The translations under genes and the position numbers were made by a program. The notes beneath the pieces were generated by a model that saw nothing but the letters and a program-made list of their open reading frames with translations, was not told the origin of the DNA and did no database searches. Positions 22,877 to 29,916 of a stretch of 33,361 nt of DNA are shown in pieces. This DNA is from an uncultured bacterium (GTDB lineage Bacteria; Planctomycetota; UBA1135; GCA-002686595): contig CALLKX010000034.1 in the NCBI GenBank assembly GCA_938083085.1, positions 1-33,361 of the forward strand, read 5' to 3'. Within the stretch, counting starts at the first letter, position 1. Each line of letters begins with the position of its first letter.

Positions 22877-23653
22877 ATGACCAAGCTCCTCCGAGTCGTC
22901 GCCCTTGCAGGGCTCGCCGCCCCCGGGCTGGTGTCCTGCTCCCTGATCCACAAGGACATCGCGTGGCCGGAGGACATGACCGGGAAGAACCTGGTCGGCG
23001 TGTCTTCGGGTTGGGCCTTCGCGGAGGCAACCGTGGTCCTCGAGAACGGGGAGGGCGGCCTCGCCTCACCTCCGAACGATGTTGGCAAGTCGAAGACCGA
23101 CCTCGACCCCGTCTTTGGCTTGGGGCTCAAGTACTTCCGGTACATGACGAACAACTTCCTGCTCGGCGCGATCATCGAGCACCGGATCTTCGACCCCGAA
23201 TCCACCCGGCCGCTGTCCGCCGACGTGGACCTGGACGACTTCGGGACCACCCACCTGGTCCTTGAAGCCCGCTATCAGCTGGACCCGATCGACGACGCCA
23301 ACCGCCTGCGCCCCTTCGCAGGCGTCCAGTTCGGCTTCGTCCCCGAGGTCAAGGCAGACGGCGTCGCCCGATACGGAGCCAACGCGTTCTCTCCCGCCGT
23401 CACCGAGGAAATCTCGCTCGAGGGTTCAGAGTTCTTCACCCTCGGCTTTGTGGCAGGCGCCTCGTATCTGATCCAGCAGGGACTGACCGCCGACTTCGGC
23501 GTCTTCTACGAGTACGCCCTCAACCCCACGAAGGACCAGCTGGTCCTCGACCCCTACCCTGGGGTTCCCGGCTTTGAAGAGCCCTCGACCTACGACGGCG
23601 AGCTGTACGAGTCCGGTATCTACCTGACCTGGGGTCTCACCTGGGCCTTCTGA
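22877..23653 (+). CDS. Outer-membrane beta-barrel lipoprotein, function unknown
   Basis: The protein has 258 residues. It starts MTKLLRVVALAGLAAPGLVSC, a lipoprotein signal with lipobox LVSC. The mature part is rich in alternating, aromatic-ended strands: SSGWAFAEATVVLE, GLGLKYFRYMTNNFLLGAIIEHRIF, HLVLEARYQL, RLRPFAGVQFGFVPE, FFTLGFVAGASYLIQQGLTADFGVFYEYAL. It ends YLTWGLTWAF, a terminal Phe strand typical of outer-membrane barrels. About 8 to 10 strands are likely. The family is not recognised by name. It sits between fadE and fadD, so a role in lipid uptake is possible but only by context. ATG 22877 is chosen because the signal peptide begins there. Confidence 0.8.
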   Translation: MTKLLRVVALAGLAAPGLVSCSLIHKDIAWPEDMTGKNLVGVSSGWAFAEATVVLENGEGGLASPPNDVGKSKTDLDPVFGLGLKYFRYMTNNFLLGAIIEHRIFDPESTRPLSADVDLDDFGTTHLVLEARYQLDPIDDANRLRPFAGVQFGFVPEVKADGVARYGANAFSPAVTEEISLEGSEFFTLGFVAGASYLIQQGLTADFGVFYEYALNPTKDQLVLDPYPGVPGFEEPSTYDGELYESGIYLTWGLTWAF

Positions 23654-23663
23654 TCTGACGGCG

Positions 23664-23683
23664 CGTGGCCCTCTCGGGCCACG
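23664..23683 (+). terminator. 8-bp hairpin after the outer-membrane lipoprotein gene
   Basis: CGTGGCCC and GGGCCACG pair around loop TCTC, 10 bp after the stop. It stands 27 bp before the stronger terminator at 23711 and may be a backup or 3'-end stabiliser. Confidence 0.5.
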
Positions 23684-23710
23684 AGCCACGACAGTGAAGA
23701 GCCACAAGCG

Positions 23711-23747
23711 AAGAGCGGGCTCCCGGTGAAACCGGGAGCCCGCTCTT
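23711..23747. terminator. Strong intrinsic terminator, 17-bp perfect stem
   Basis: AAGAGCGGGCTCCCGGT (23711-23727) pairs perfectly with 23731-23747 around loop GAA. The stem's 3' end runs into TTTTCT on the plus strand, a proper U-tract. On the minus strand the stem is equally strong but the tail is weak. It lies between the convergent lipoprotein and fadD genes and should stop the plus-strand transcript efficiently. Confidence 0.93.
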
Positions 23748-23803
23748 TTCTATCTGGCACCGCGAGGCCTGGCCGAAACGAGCCCGGCGCTCGCGACTCG
23801 GCC

Positions 23804-25501
23804 TCAGCCCTGCTGCTCCTCCCGGTCGCGGAGCTCGCGGCGGAGGATCTTCATGACCGAGCTCTTGGGGAGCTCATCCATGAACTCGACCTTGCGGGGG
23901 ATCTTGTACGCGGCGAGCTGCTCGCGCGCGAACTTCTCCACCTCCTCGGCGGTCAGGGAGGCGCCCTCGTTGAGGACGATGAAGGACTTGACCGTCTCAC
24001 CGCGCTCGGCGTCAGGGACGCCGATGGTCGCGGCCTCGAGGATCGCCGGGTGCCCCATGAGCACCTCGTCCACCTCGTCGGGGAACACCTTGAGACCCGA
24101 GCAGTTGATCATGTCCTTCTTCCGACCACAGATCTTGAAGAAGCCGTCCTCGTCCATGGAGGCGAGGTCACCGGTGTGCATCCAGCCGCCGGCGAGCACC
24201 TCGGCCGACTCCTCTTCGCGGTTCCAGTAGCCCTGCATGACCTGGGGGCCGCGCACCAAGAGCTCACCCTCTTCGCCCACGCCGAGCTCCTTGGAGTCGT
24301 CCTCGGCGTCCACGATCTTCGAGTCGGTGCTCGAGACGGGGATCCCGATGGAGCCGATCTTGCGCGTGCCATAGAGCGGATTCACGTGGGTCACGGGCGA
24401 GGTCTCGCTCATGCCGAAGCCCTCGATGATGGTCGACTTCGTCAGCGCCTCGAACTTCTCCTGCACGTCCTTCGCGATGGGCGCGGAGCCGGAGAAGCAG
24501 GACTTCACGCTCGTCATGTCGAGGTTCTCCACGCCGGGGAAGTTGTTGATGGCGTTGAAGAGCGCGGGGACGCCGGGGAAGAGCGTGACCTTGTGCTTGG
24601 TGATGGCCTTCACCAACGCGGGGATGTCCCGCGGGTTCGGCACCAACACCATCTTGGAGCCGGACCAGATGGACCAGTTCATCCCCACCGAGAGGCCGAA
24701 GACGTGGAACAGCGGAAGGCAGATGAGCGTCGACTCGTTGCCCGGGTCCACCTTGGGGAACCAGGAGTGAATCTGCTGCGCGTTGCAGGAGAGGTTGCGG
24801 TGCGTGAGCACCGCGCCCTTGGAGAGGCCCGTGGTCCCGCCGGTGTACTGCAAGACCGCGATGTCGTCGGGCGTCACGTCCAGCGAGGGGGGCGTGGGCG
24901 GCGCGCCCTCGACGAGCGGCTTGAACTCGTGGACGTCCTTGGCCGGCTTGACCTTGGCGTAGCGCTTCGGCTTCGCCCGCGCCAGCTTGAGGGGCGCCAG
25001 CAGGTTGAGCGGGAAGCGCAGGTAGTCGGGGATGTGCGCGACCACGTAGGTCTTGGGCCGCAGCTTCGCGCGGTTGGGCTCCAGGGTCTCCTCCCAGATG
25101 AAGTCGGCCACGATGGCGAGGTCGCAGTCCGCGTCCTTCCACTGGTGCTCGATCTCCCGCAGGGTGTAAAGGGGGTTGGTCATCACGACCTCCGCCCCCG
25201 CCCTCAGCGCCCCGTGAAAGGCGATGATCGCCTGCGGGATGTTCGGGAGCTGGATGGCCACCCGCGTCCCCTTCTCCACGCCGAGCCCGCGTAGCGCAGC
25301 TGCGCAGCGCCGCACCTTGTCGTTCAGCTCGCTGTAGGTGAACGAGCAGTTGAGGAAGGTCAGGGCTGGTCGGTCGCCCCAGGTCTTCGCCGCCCGTTCC
25401 GTGTATTCGTTGAGCGTGATGTCCTCAAACGCAAGGTCGACGGGGACTCCCTCGTCGTAGTGAGCGTGCCAGGACCTGGATTCCATGGGTTCGAGTGCCA
25501 T
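23804..25501 (-). CDS. fadD: Long-chain fatty-acid--CoA ligase (FadD-like)
   Basis: The protein has 565 residues from ATG 25501. It activates fatty acids to acyl-CoA through an acyl-adenylate. Motifs in order: the P-loop-like YTGGTTGLSKGAVLTHRN, LPLFHVFGLS, PGVPALFNAI, the adenylate motif EGFGMSETSPVTH, GWMHTGDLASMDEDGFFKICGRKKDMI, LKVFPDEVDEVLMGHP, and PRKVEFMDELPKSSVMKILRREL with the catalytic Lys. The usual G before that Lys is Met. No membrane segment is seen. It supplies the acyl-CoA used by FadE, FadJ and FadI encoded nearby. ATG 25513 is an alternative start, but it lies inside the -10 element. It is divergent from the acyltransferase gene. Confidence 0.96.
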   Translation of the reverse strand: MALEPMESRSWHAHYDEGVPVDLAFEDITLNEYTERAAKTWGDRPALTFLNCSFTYSELNDKVRRCAAALRGLGVEKGTRVAIQLPNIPQAIIAFHGALRAGAEVVMTNPLYTLREIEHQWKDADCDLAIVADFIWEETLEPNRAKLRPKTYVVAHIPDYLRFPLNLLAPLKLARAKPKRYAKVKPAKDVHEFKPLVEGAPPTPPSLDVTPDDIAVLQYTGGTTGLSKGAVLTHRNLSCNAQQIHSWFPKVDPGNESTLICLPLFHVFGLSVGMNWSIWSGSKMVLVPNPRDIPALVKAITKHKVTLFPGVPALFNAINNFPGVENLDMTSVKSCFSGSAPIAKDVQEKFEALTKSTIIEGFGMSETSPVTHVNPLYGTRKIGSIGIPVSSTDSKIVDAEDDSKELGVGEEGELLVRGPQVMQGYWNREEESAEVLAGGWMHTGDLASMDEDGFFKICGRKKDMINCSGLKVFPDEVDEVLMGHPAILEAATIGVPDAERGETVKSFIVLNEGASLTAEEVEKFAREQLAAYKIPRKVEFMDELPKSSVMKILRRELRDREEQQG

Positions 25502-25508
25502 GTTCCCG

Positions 25509-25514
25509 AGCATA
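25509..25514 (-). promoter_or_regulatory. Candidate leaderless -10 element (TATGCT) for fadD
   Basis: TATGCT on the minus strand ends 7 nt before ATG 25501. TTCGGA lies 17 bp upstream as a possible -35. The spacing implies a leaderless transcript. Confidence 0.5.
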
Positions 25515-25622
25515 CAAACGCGGCCCCGCCGTCCGAAGCATCTCGCGCAGGGAGGCAAATGCGAGCCCCTTGCTCTCATCTAGCTGGCGTTCCGGGTATC
25601 CAGTGCCCAGACTGTCGCGCCG

Positions 25623-26993
25623 ATGGCGGACCAGTCTGCAACTCAACCTGGCGAAGCTGCGCCGGCGCCCGACAAGGCCGCGCCGGGCGGCGCGGACTCG
25701 TGGCCCTCCAGGGACGCGTTTGACTCGCCCGCGATCGGCTCGTGGACCTACCGGCTGATGATCCGCTGGGGCTGGCTCCTCATGCGGACCCACTTCCGCA
25801 TCGAAATCCGCGGAGAGTCGTTCCCGACGAGCGGCCCGGTGGTGATCAGCCAGAACCACTCGAACGGGCTAGGCGACGCGCACTTCCCGATGTCCTCGAC
25901 TCGGCGGCCCCTGCGGGTCCTGGTGAAGTACAGCCTGCTGAAGATGCCGTTGGTGGGGTACGTGCTGCGCAACATCAACGCGATCCCGATGTATCGCAAG
26001 AAGGACGGCGTCGATACGCGTCAGAACGCCTCCTCGTTCGAGGCCATCGACAAGGCCCTCCTCGAAGGTGCGGTCATCGCGATCTTCCCCGAGGGCGAGA
26101 GCCTCAACTCGCACCGCCTCCGGCCGCTGAAGTCCGGGATGGCACGGATGCTCGTCAGCGCCTACGAGGCCTCCGACAGCACGATCAAGCCGATCATCGT
26201 CCCCGTGGGTGTCACCTACGAGGACCGAGACCGCTTCCGCTCCCTCGCGAGCGCCGTCATCGGGGAGCCCTTCGAGGTGGTCCCAATCATCGAGCGCGCC
26301 GGGTCCGAGTTCCGCGTCGCCATTCGAGCGATCATGAAGGAATCGCGAGCGCGGATGGAGAAGCTCACGATCCAGGCGGACTCCGAGGAGGAGTGGCGCG
26401 CAGCGGTCGCCCTGGAGCGGATCCTGCCGAGGAGCTCCGCCCCCATCGGGATGCGCCAGATGGAAGCGCTCGAGGCGCTGCGCCAGGACTCGGGTGAAGG
26501 CGCCGAGCGCCGACGTGAAGCAATCGAACGACTCGGCAGTTCCCTGCAGCGCGCGCGCCTCAGCGGTGACGAGATCCTCGCTCCCACGCCCAGCTTCCTC
26601 GGCGTCGCGCTCCCGCTCCTCGCGCTGAGCCCGCTGCTCCTGCTGTCCCTCACCGTCTGGGGGCTCCCCATCCTCGTCTCCGAGCGCGCCTCGCTCCGGG
26701 CGCCCACGCCCGACAAGCTCGTGACGGTCCGGCTCCTCGGCAACTTCGTGCTGGTCCCGGCCCTCGCGGTGGTCACCGCCGCCGTCCTGGCCCTGGCCGT
26801 GAACCCTCTGGCGGGCGGCGCCTGGCTCCTCGCCGCGCTACTCAGCGTCGCGACCTTCACCTGGTCCTACGATCTCGCAGCCGCGGCGATTGTCCGCTGG
26901 CGTCGGCGCGTGATTGCCCGATCCTCCGGGGGAACAGAGTCAATCCAGGAGGCGCTTCGCTCGATTCGCGAAGCGTTTGCCGCAAGGCCTTGA
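25623..26993 (+). CDS. PlsC-type glycerolipid acyltransferase (GPAT/Sct1-like) with C-terminal membrane region
   Basis: The protein has 456 residues. A Pro/Ala-rich N-terminus leads to the acyltransferase domain (about 40-260). QNHSNGLGDAHF gives H79-x5-D85, the spacing of eukaryotic-type GPAT/DHAPAT acyltransferases, not the H-x4-D of bacterial PlsC. INAIPMYRKKDG, IFPEGESLNSHRLRPLKSGMARM (FPEG at 155-158) and IVPVGVTYEDRDRFRS are the other blocks. The substrate is probably glycerol-3-phosphate or a lysolipid plus acyl-CoA. Two strong hydrophobic segments occur near the C-terminus (FLGVALPLLALSPLLLLSL, LAVVTAAVLALAVNPLAGG, then AWLLAALLSVATF), so it is membrane-bound. It is divergent from fadD, 121 bp away, which links acyl-CoA supply to lipid synthesis. 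Confidence 0.9.
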   Translation: MADQSATQPGEAAPAPDKAAPGGADSWPSRDAFDSPAIGSWTYRLMIRWGWLLMRTHFRIEIRGESFPTSGPVVISQNHSNGLGDAHFPMSSTRRPLRVLVKYSLLKMPLVGYVLRNINAIPMYRKKDGVDTRQNASSFEAIDKALLEGAVIAIFPEGESLNSHRLRPLKSGMARMLVSAYEASDSTIKPIIVPVGVTYEDRDRFRSLASAVIGEPFEVVPIIERAGSEFRVAIRAIMKESRARMEKLTIQADSEEEWRAAVALERILPRSSAPIGMRQMEALEALRQDSGEGAERRREAIERLGSSLQRARLSGDEILAPTPSFLGVALPLLALSPLLLLSLTVWGLPILVSERASLRAPTPDKLVTVRLLGNFVLVPALAVVTAAVLALAVNPLAGGAWLLAALLSVATFTWSYDLAAAAIVRWRRRVIARSSGGTESIQEALRSIREAFAARP

Positions 26994-26997
26994 GTTG

Positions 26998-27015
26998 ACT
27001 CCGCTTCAGCGGAGT
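26998..27015 (+). terminator. Hairpin after the acyltransferase stop
   Basis: ACTCCGCT pairs with AGCGGAGT across a 2-nt centre (7 bp with a TTCA loop). It starts 4 bp after the stop. It covers the GTG at 27014, so that codon is an unlikely start for the next gene. No T-run follows. Confidence 0.5.
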
Positions 27016-27044
27016 GAGGCCCGCCGGAGGAGCGCCGACAGGCT

Positions 27045-27050
27045 TAGACT
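27045..27050 (+). promoter_or_regulatory. Candidate -10 element (TAGACT) for the catabolic operon
   Basis: TAGACT fits TANNNT and lies between the acyltransferase hairpin and the start of the enolase-superfamily gene. Transcription would begin near 27057, about 17 nt before TTG 27074. No clear -35. Confidence 0.4.
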
Positions 27051-27073
27051 CGGTCCAGAGACCGGTCATCCGC

Positions 27074-28471
27074 TTGCTGCTTCGCCCCTCAACAATCCGC
27101 CTCACCGCGCGCCGCTGCGACGCCCGCCTGCCCTTCCGCTTCGGCATTGCGACGATGACGCAGGCGCCAATGCTGGTCGCAGAGCTCGAGGTGGAGACCG
27201 AGGCCGGGATGGTCGTCGGGCGCGCGGGAGAGCTGCTCGTTCCCAAGTGGTTCTCCAAGGACCCCTCCACCTCGGTCGAGGACGACCGGCGTGACCTGAT
27301 CGACGCCGCACGGCTCGCCTTCGACGAGGTCCGCACCTTCGGCTCGGTCGGCGGTGGCGCCACGGCCTTCGACCTCTGGGCCCACGCCCAGATGGCGTGC
27401 GTGGAGCGCCCGGACGTGGCGGCGGCGGACCGCCTCGTCCGCACCTTCGGGGTCTCGCTCATCGAACGCGCCCTGATCGACGCCACCTGTACGGCGCTGT
27501 CTTCCTCGTTCTTTGACACCCTCGCGGGAGACGCCCTCGGCATCCACATGGAGGCCTTCGACGAGCGGCTGGGTGGCTGGAGCGCGGCCTCCCTTGGACG
27601 CAGGTCCGAGTCCGTGCGGGTCCGCCACACCGTCGGCCTGGTGGACGCGCTCACGGATGAGGAGGTCCCCGAAGAAGACCGGAGGGAAGACGACCACCCG
27701 GTCTGCCTGACCGAGGACATCGCCACGTTCGGGCTCGACTGCTTCAAGCTCAAGGTCTCAGGCTCGGTGGAGGCCGACCTCGCTCGCCTGGAGACCATCG
27801 CCTCGATCACGCCCGATGGCGCTCACTTCACGCTCGACGGCAACGAGCAGTACGAGGACCCCGCGCGCCTCGCTGCCATGCTCGACGAGCTCGACGAGCG
27901 CGGCAACGCGCCCGGGCTCCTCTCCGGGCTCCTCGCGATCGAGCAGCCGGTGCATCGCGCCAACACCTTCGCGCCCGAGACCGCCGCCGGCGTGGCGCGG
28001 CTCGCGGAGCGCGCCCCGGTGATCATCGACGAGGCGGACGCGGACCTCTCCGCGTACCCGCGCGCCCGCGCCCTCGGCTACGGCGGGGTGTCCATGAAGG
28101 CCTGCAAGGGGATCTTCCGCGCCCTGCTCGCCCGCGCCCGCATCGACGCGGACGGCGAGGGGGTGCAGTCCGCCGAGGACCTCACGAACCTCCCGATCCT
28201 GCCCCTGCACCAGGACCTCGCCATGGTGTCGGCTCTGGGTCTCCCCCACGTGGAGCGCAACGGCCACCACTACTTCCTCGGCCAGGCCCACCTGTCCGAG
28301 GAAGAGCGTGAGCGGCTGCAGGCCGCGCACGGCTCGCTCTACTCACCTGCAGGCAAGCTGCGGATCGAAGACGGCCGCCTCGACCTCTCCTCCCTGGCGG
28401 TCCCCGGCTTCGGCTACGCGGGCCCCATCACCATGTCCGTCGGCGAACCGGTCGCGGAGACCCCCGCATGA
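27074..28471 (+). CDS. Enolase-superfamily (mandelate racemase / muconate lactonizing type) enzyme
   Basis: The protein has 465 residues from TTG 27074. All catalytic features of the superfamily are visible: KLK (Lys225, Lys227) in DCFKLKVSG, the Mg2+ ligands Asp255 (TLDGNEQY), Glu290 (AIEQPVHRAN) and Asp319 or Glu320 (VIIDEADADLS), and Lys342/Lys345 in SMKACKGIF. It abstracts a proton alpha to a carboxylate; whether it dehydrates, racemises or lactonises cannot be told. The N-terminal domain begins STIRLTARRCDARLPFRFG. An earlier GTG at 27014 would add 20 residues but lies in a hairpin and upstream of the -10, so it is rejected. It is the first gene of the operon and overlaps the next by 4 bp. 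Start site is the main doubt. Confidence 0.88.
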   Translation: MLLRPSTIRLTARRCDARLPFRFGIATMTQAPMLVAELEVETEAGMVVGRAGELLVPKWFSKDPSTSVEDDRRDLIDAARLAFDEVRTFGSVGGGATAFDLWAHAQMACVERPDVAAADRLVRTFGVSLIERALIDATCTALSSSFFDTLAGDALGIHMEAFDERLGGWSAASLGRRSESVRVRHTVGLVDALTDEEVPEEDRREDDHPVCLTEDIATFGLDCFKLKVSGSVEADLARLETIASITPDGAHFTLDGNEQYEDPARLAAMLDELDERGNAPGLLSGLLAIEQPVHRANTFAPETAAGVARLAERAPVIIDEADADLSAYPRARALGYGGVSMKACKGIFRALLARARIDADGEGVQSAEDLTNLPILPLHQDLAMVSALGLPHVERNGHHYFLGQAHLSEEERERLQAAHGSLYSPAGKLRIEDGRLDLSSLAVPGFGYAGPITMSVGEPVAETPA

Positions 28472-29916
28472 AGTTCAAGCTGCCCGGCTCGTTCCGAACC
28501 CCCGAGGACTTCCGCGGGCGCCTCGAGGAACTCGAGCTCTCCGTGGCCCTCGATGACGCCTGCGAGGGCGCCGAGGGTCCCCTGGGCCAGCCCCTCGAGT
28601 GGGCCCCGGGCCGCCACCTCGCCAACCGCTTCGCGATCCACCCGATGGAGGGTTGGGACGGGACCCGGGACGGCTCACCGTCCGACCTGACCCTGCGGCG
28701 CTGGCGCCGCTTCGGCCGCAGCGGCGCCGCCCTGATCTGGGGCGGAGAGGCGTACGCCGTGCAGGCCGACGGACGCGCCAACCCCAACCAGCTGTTCCTC
28801 GACGACGAGGAGAAGGCCGTCCGCGAGCTGGGCGCGCTGCTGGATGAGATCCGCCAGGGGCGCCAGGAGATTGGCGCCGGCGACGACCTCGGCCCCGTGG
28901 GGCTCCAGCTCACCCACTCGGGGCGATGGTCACGGCCAGAGGGTCCCATGGCCCCGCGCCCCGCGACCCGTGATGCCCTCCTCGACGCCCGTGCCGGCGC
29001 AGACGTGGAGATCCTCACCGACGACGAGCTGCGCCACATCCAGGACCGCTACGTGCTCGCCGCCCGCGCGGCGGCCCGCGCTGGGTTCGAGTTTGTGGAC
29101 GTCAAGGCGTGCCACGGCTACCTCCTGCACGAGCTGCTCGGCGCGAGGCAGCGCCCCGGCCCCTATGGCGGGCCGGACTTCGAGGACCGCACGCGCTTCT
29201 TCGTGGAGCTCGTCGAGCGCATCCGCGCCGAACTCCCGGGCCTCGAGATCGGCTGCCGCGTCTCCCTGGCGGACGTGGTCCCCCACCAGCCGAGCACCGA
29301 CCACGAGGACCGCCGCGGCGAGCCCGCCGCCCTGAGCTGGCGCCACGGCTTCGGGGTGGACCACGACGACCCGACGCGAATCGACATGGAGGAGCCCAAG
29401 CGCTTCCTCGCGTTGCTCGAGTCCCTCGGCGTCCGGCTGGTCAACGTCACCCTCGGCTCGCCCTACTACAACCCGCACCTGCAGCGCCCCGCCGCCTACC
29501 CGCCCAGCGACGGCTACCAGCCCTTCGCCGACCCCCTGGTCTTCGTGGGCGCCCACCTGGACATCGTGCGCGAGGCCAAGGCCGCACACCCCGACCTCGT
29601 CTTCGTGGGCACCGGCTACACCTACCTCATGGACTGGCTCCCCCACGTGGCCCAGGCCGAGGTACGCGCCGGGCACGTGGACCTCGTGGGGCTGGGCCGC
29701 ATGGTGCTCTCGTACCCCGAACTCCCCAGGGACGTGCTCGCGGGGCGGCCCATGCCGCGCAAGTTGATCTGCCGCACCTTCAGCGACTGCACCACTGCGC
29801 CGCGCAACGGCATGGTCAGCGGCTGCTACCCCCTGGACCCCGACTACAAGGACCGCCCCGAGCGGGACCGCCTCGAGGAGATCAAGCGCGGGCTCAAGGA
29901 GAGCAGCAAGGCATGA
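28468..29916 (+). CDS. NADH:flavin oxidoreductase (old yellow enzyme family), variant active site
   Basis: The protein has 482 residues. The FMN-binding TIM barrel shows LANRFAIHPMEGWDG, GAALIWGGEAYAVQADGRANPNQ, VGLQLTHSGRWS, then FVDVKACHGYLLHELLGARQRPGPYGG. In most relatives the last block reads HGAHGYL; here the first His is Lys213 while His216 stays. Phosphate-binding VFVGTGYTYLMDWL and VDLVGLGRMVLSYPELP follow. The tail LICRTFSDCTTAPRNGMVSGCYPLD has Cys435, Cys441 and Cys453, a reduced version of the iron-sulfur motif of dienoyl-CoA reductase relatives. It probably reduces an alpha/beta-unsaturated carbonyl or dehydrogenates a cyclic substrate. Its start and stop overlap the neighbouring genes by 4 bp each, so it is tightly coupled to the operon. 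Confidence 0.92.
   Translation: MKFKLPGSFRTPEDFRGRLEELELSVALDDACEGAEGPLGQPLEWAPGRHLANRFAIHPMEGWDGTRDGSPSDLTLRRWRRFGRSGAALIWGGEAYAVQADGRANPNQLFLDDEEKAVRELGALLDEIRQGRQEIGAGDDLGPVGLQLTHSGRWSRPEGPMAPRPATRDALLDARAGADVEILTDDELRHIQDRYVLAARAAARAGFEFVDVKACHGYLLHELLGARQRPGPYGGPDFEDRTRFFVELVERIRAELPGLEIGCRVSLADVVPHQPSTDHEDRRGEPAALSWRHGFGVDHDDPTRIDMEEPKRFLALLESLGVRLVNVTLGSPYYNPHLQRPAAYPPSDGYQPFADPLVFVGAHLDIVREAKAAHPDLVFVGTGYTYLMDWLPHVAQAEVRAGHVDLVGLGRMVLSYPELPRDVLAGRPMPRKLICRTFSDCTTAPRNGMVSGCYPLDPDYKDRPERDRLEEIKRGLKESSKA

Noticed and set aside
27014..27073. GTG 27014 as start of the enolase-superfamily gene
   Set aside because: It lies in a hairpin (26998-27015) and upstream of the TAGACT element, with no ribosome-binding site at a proper distance.
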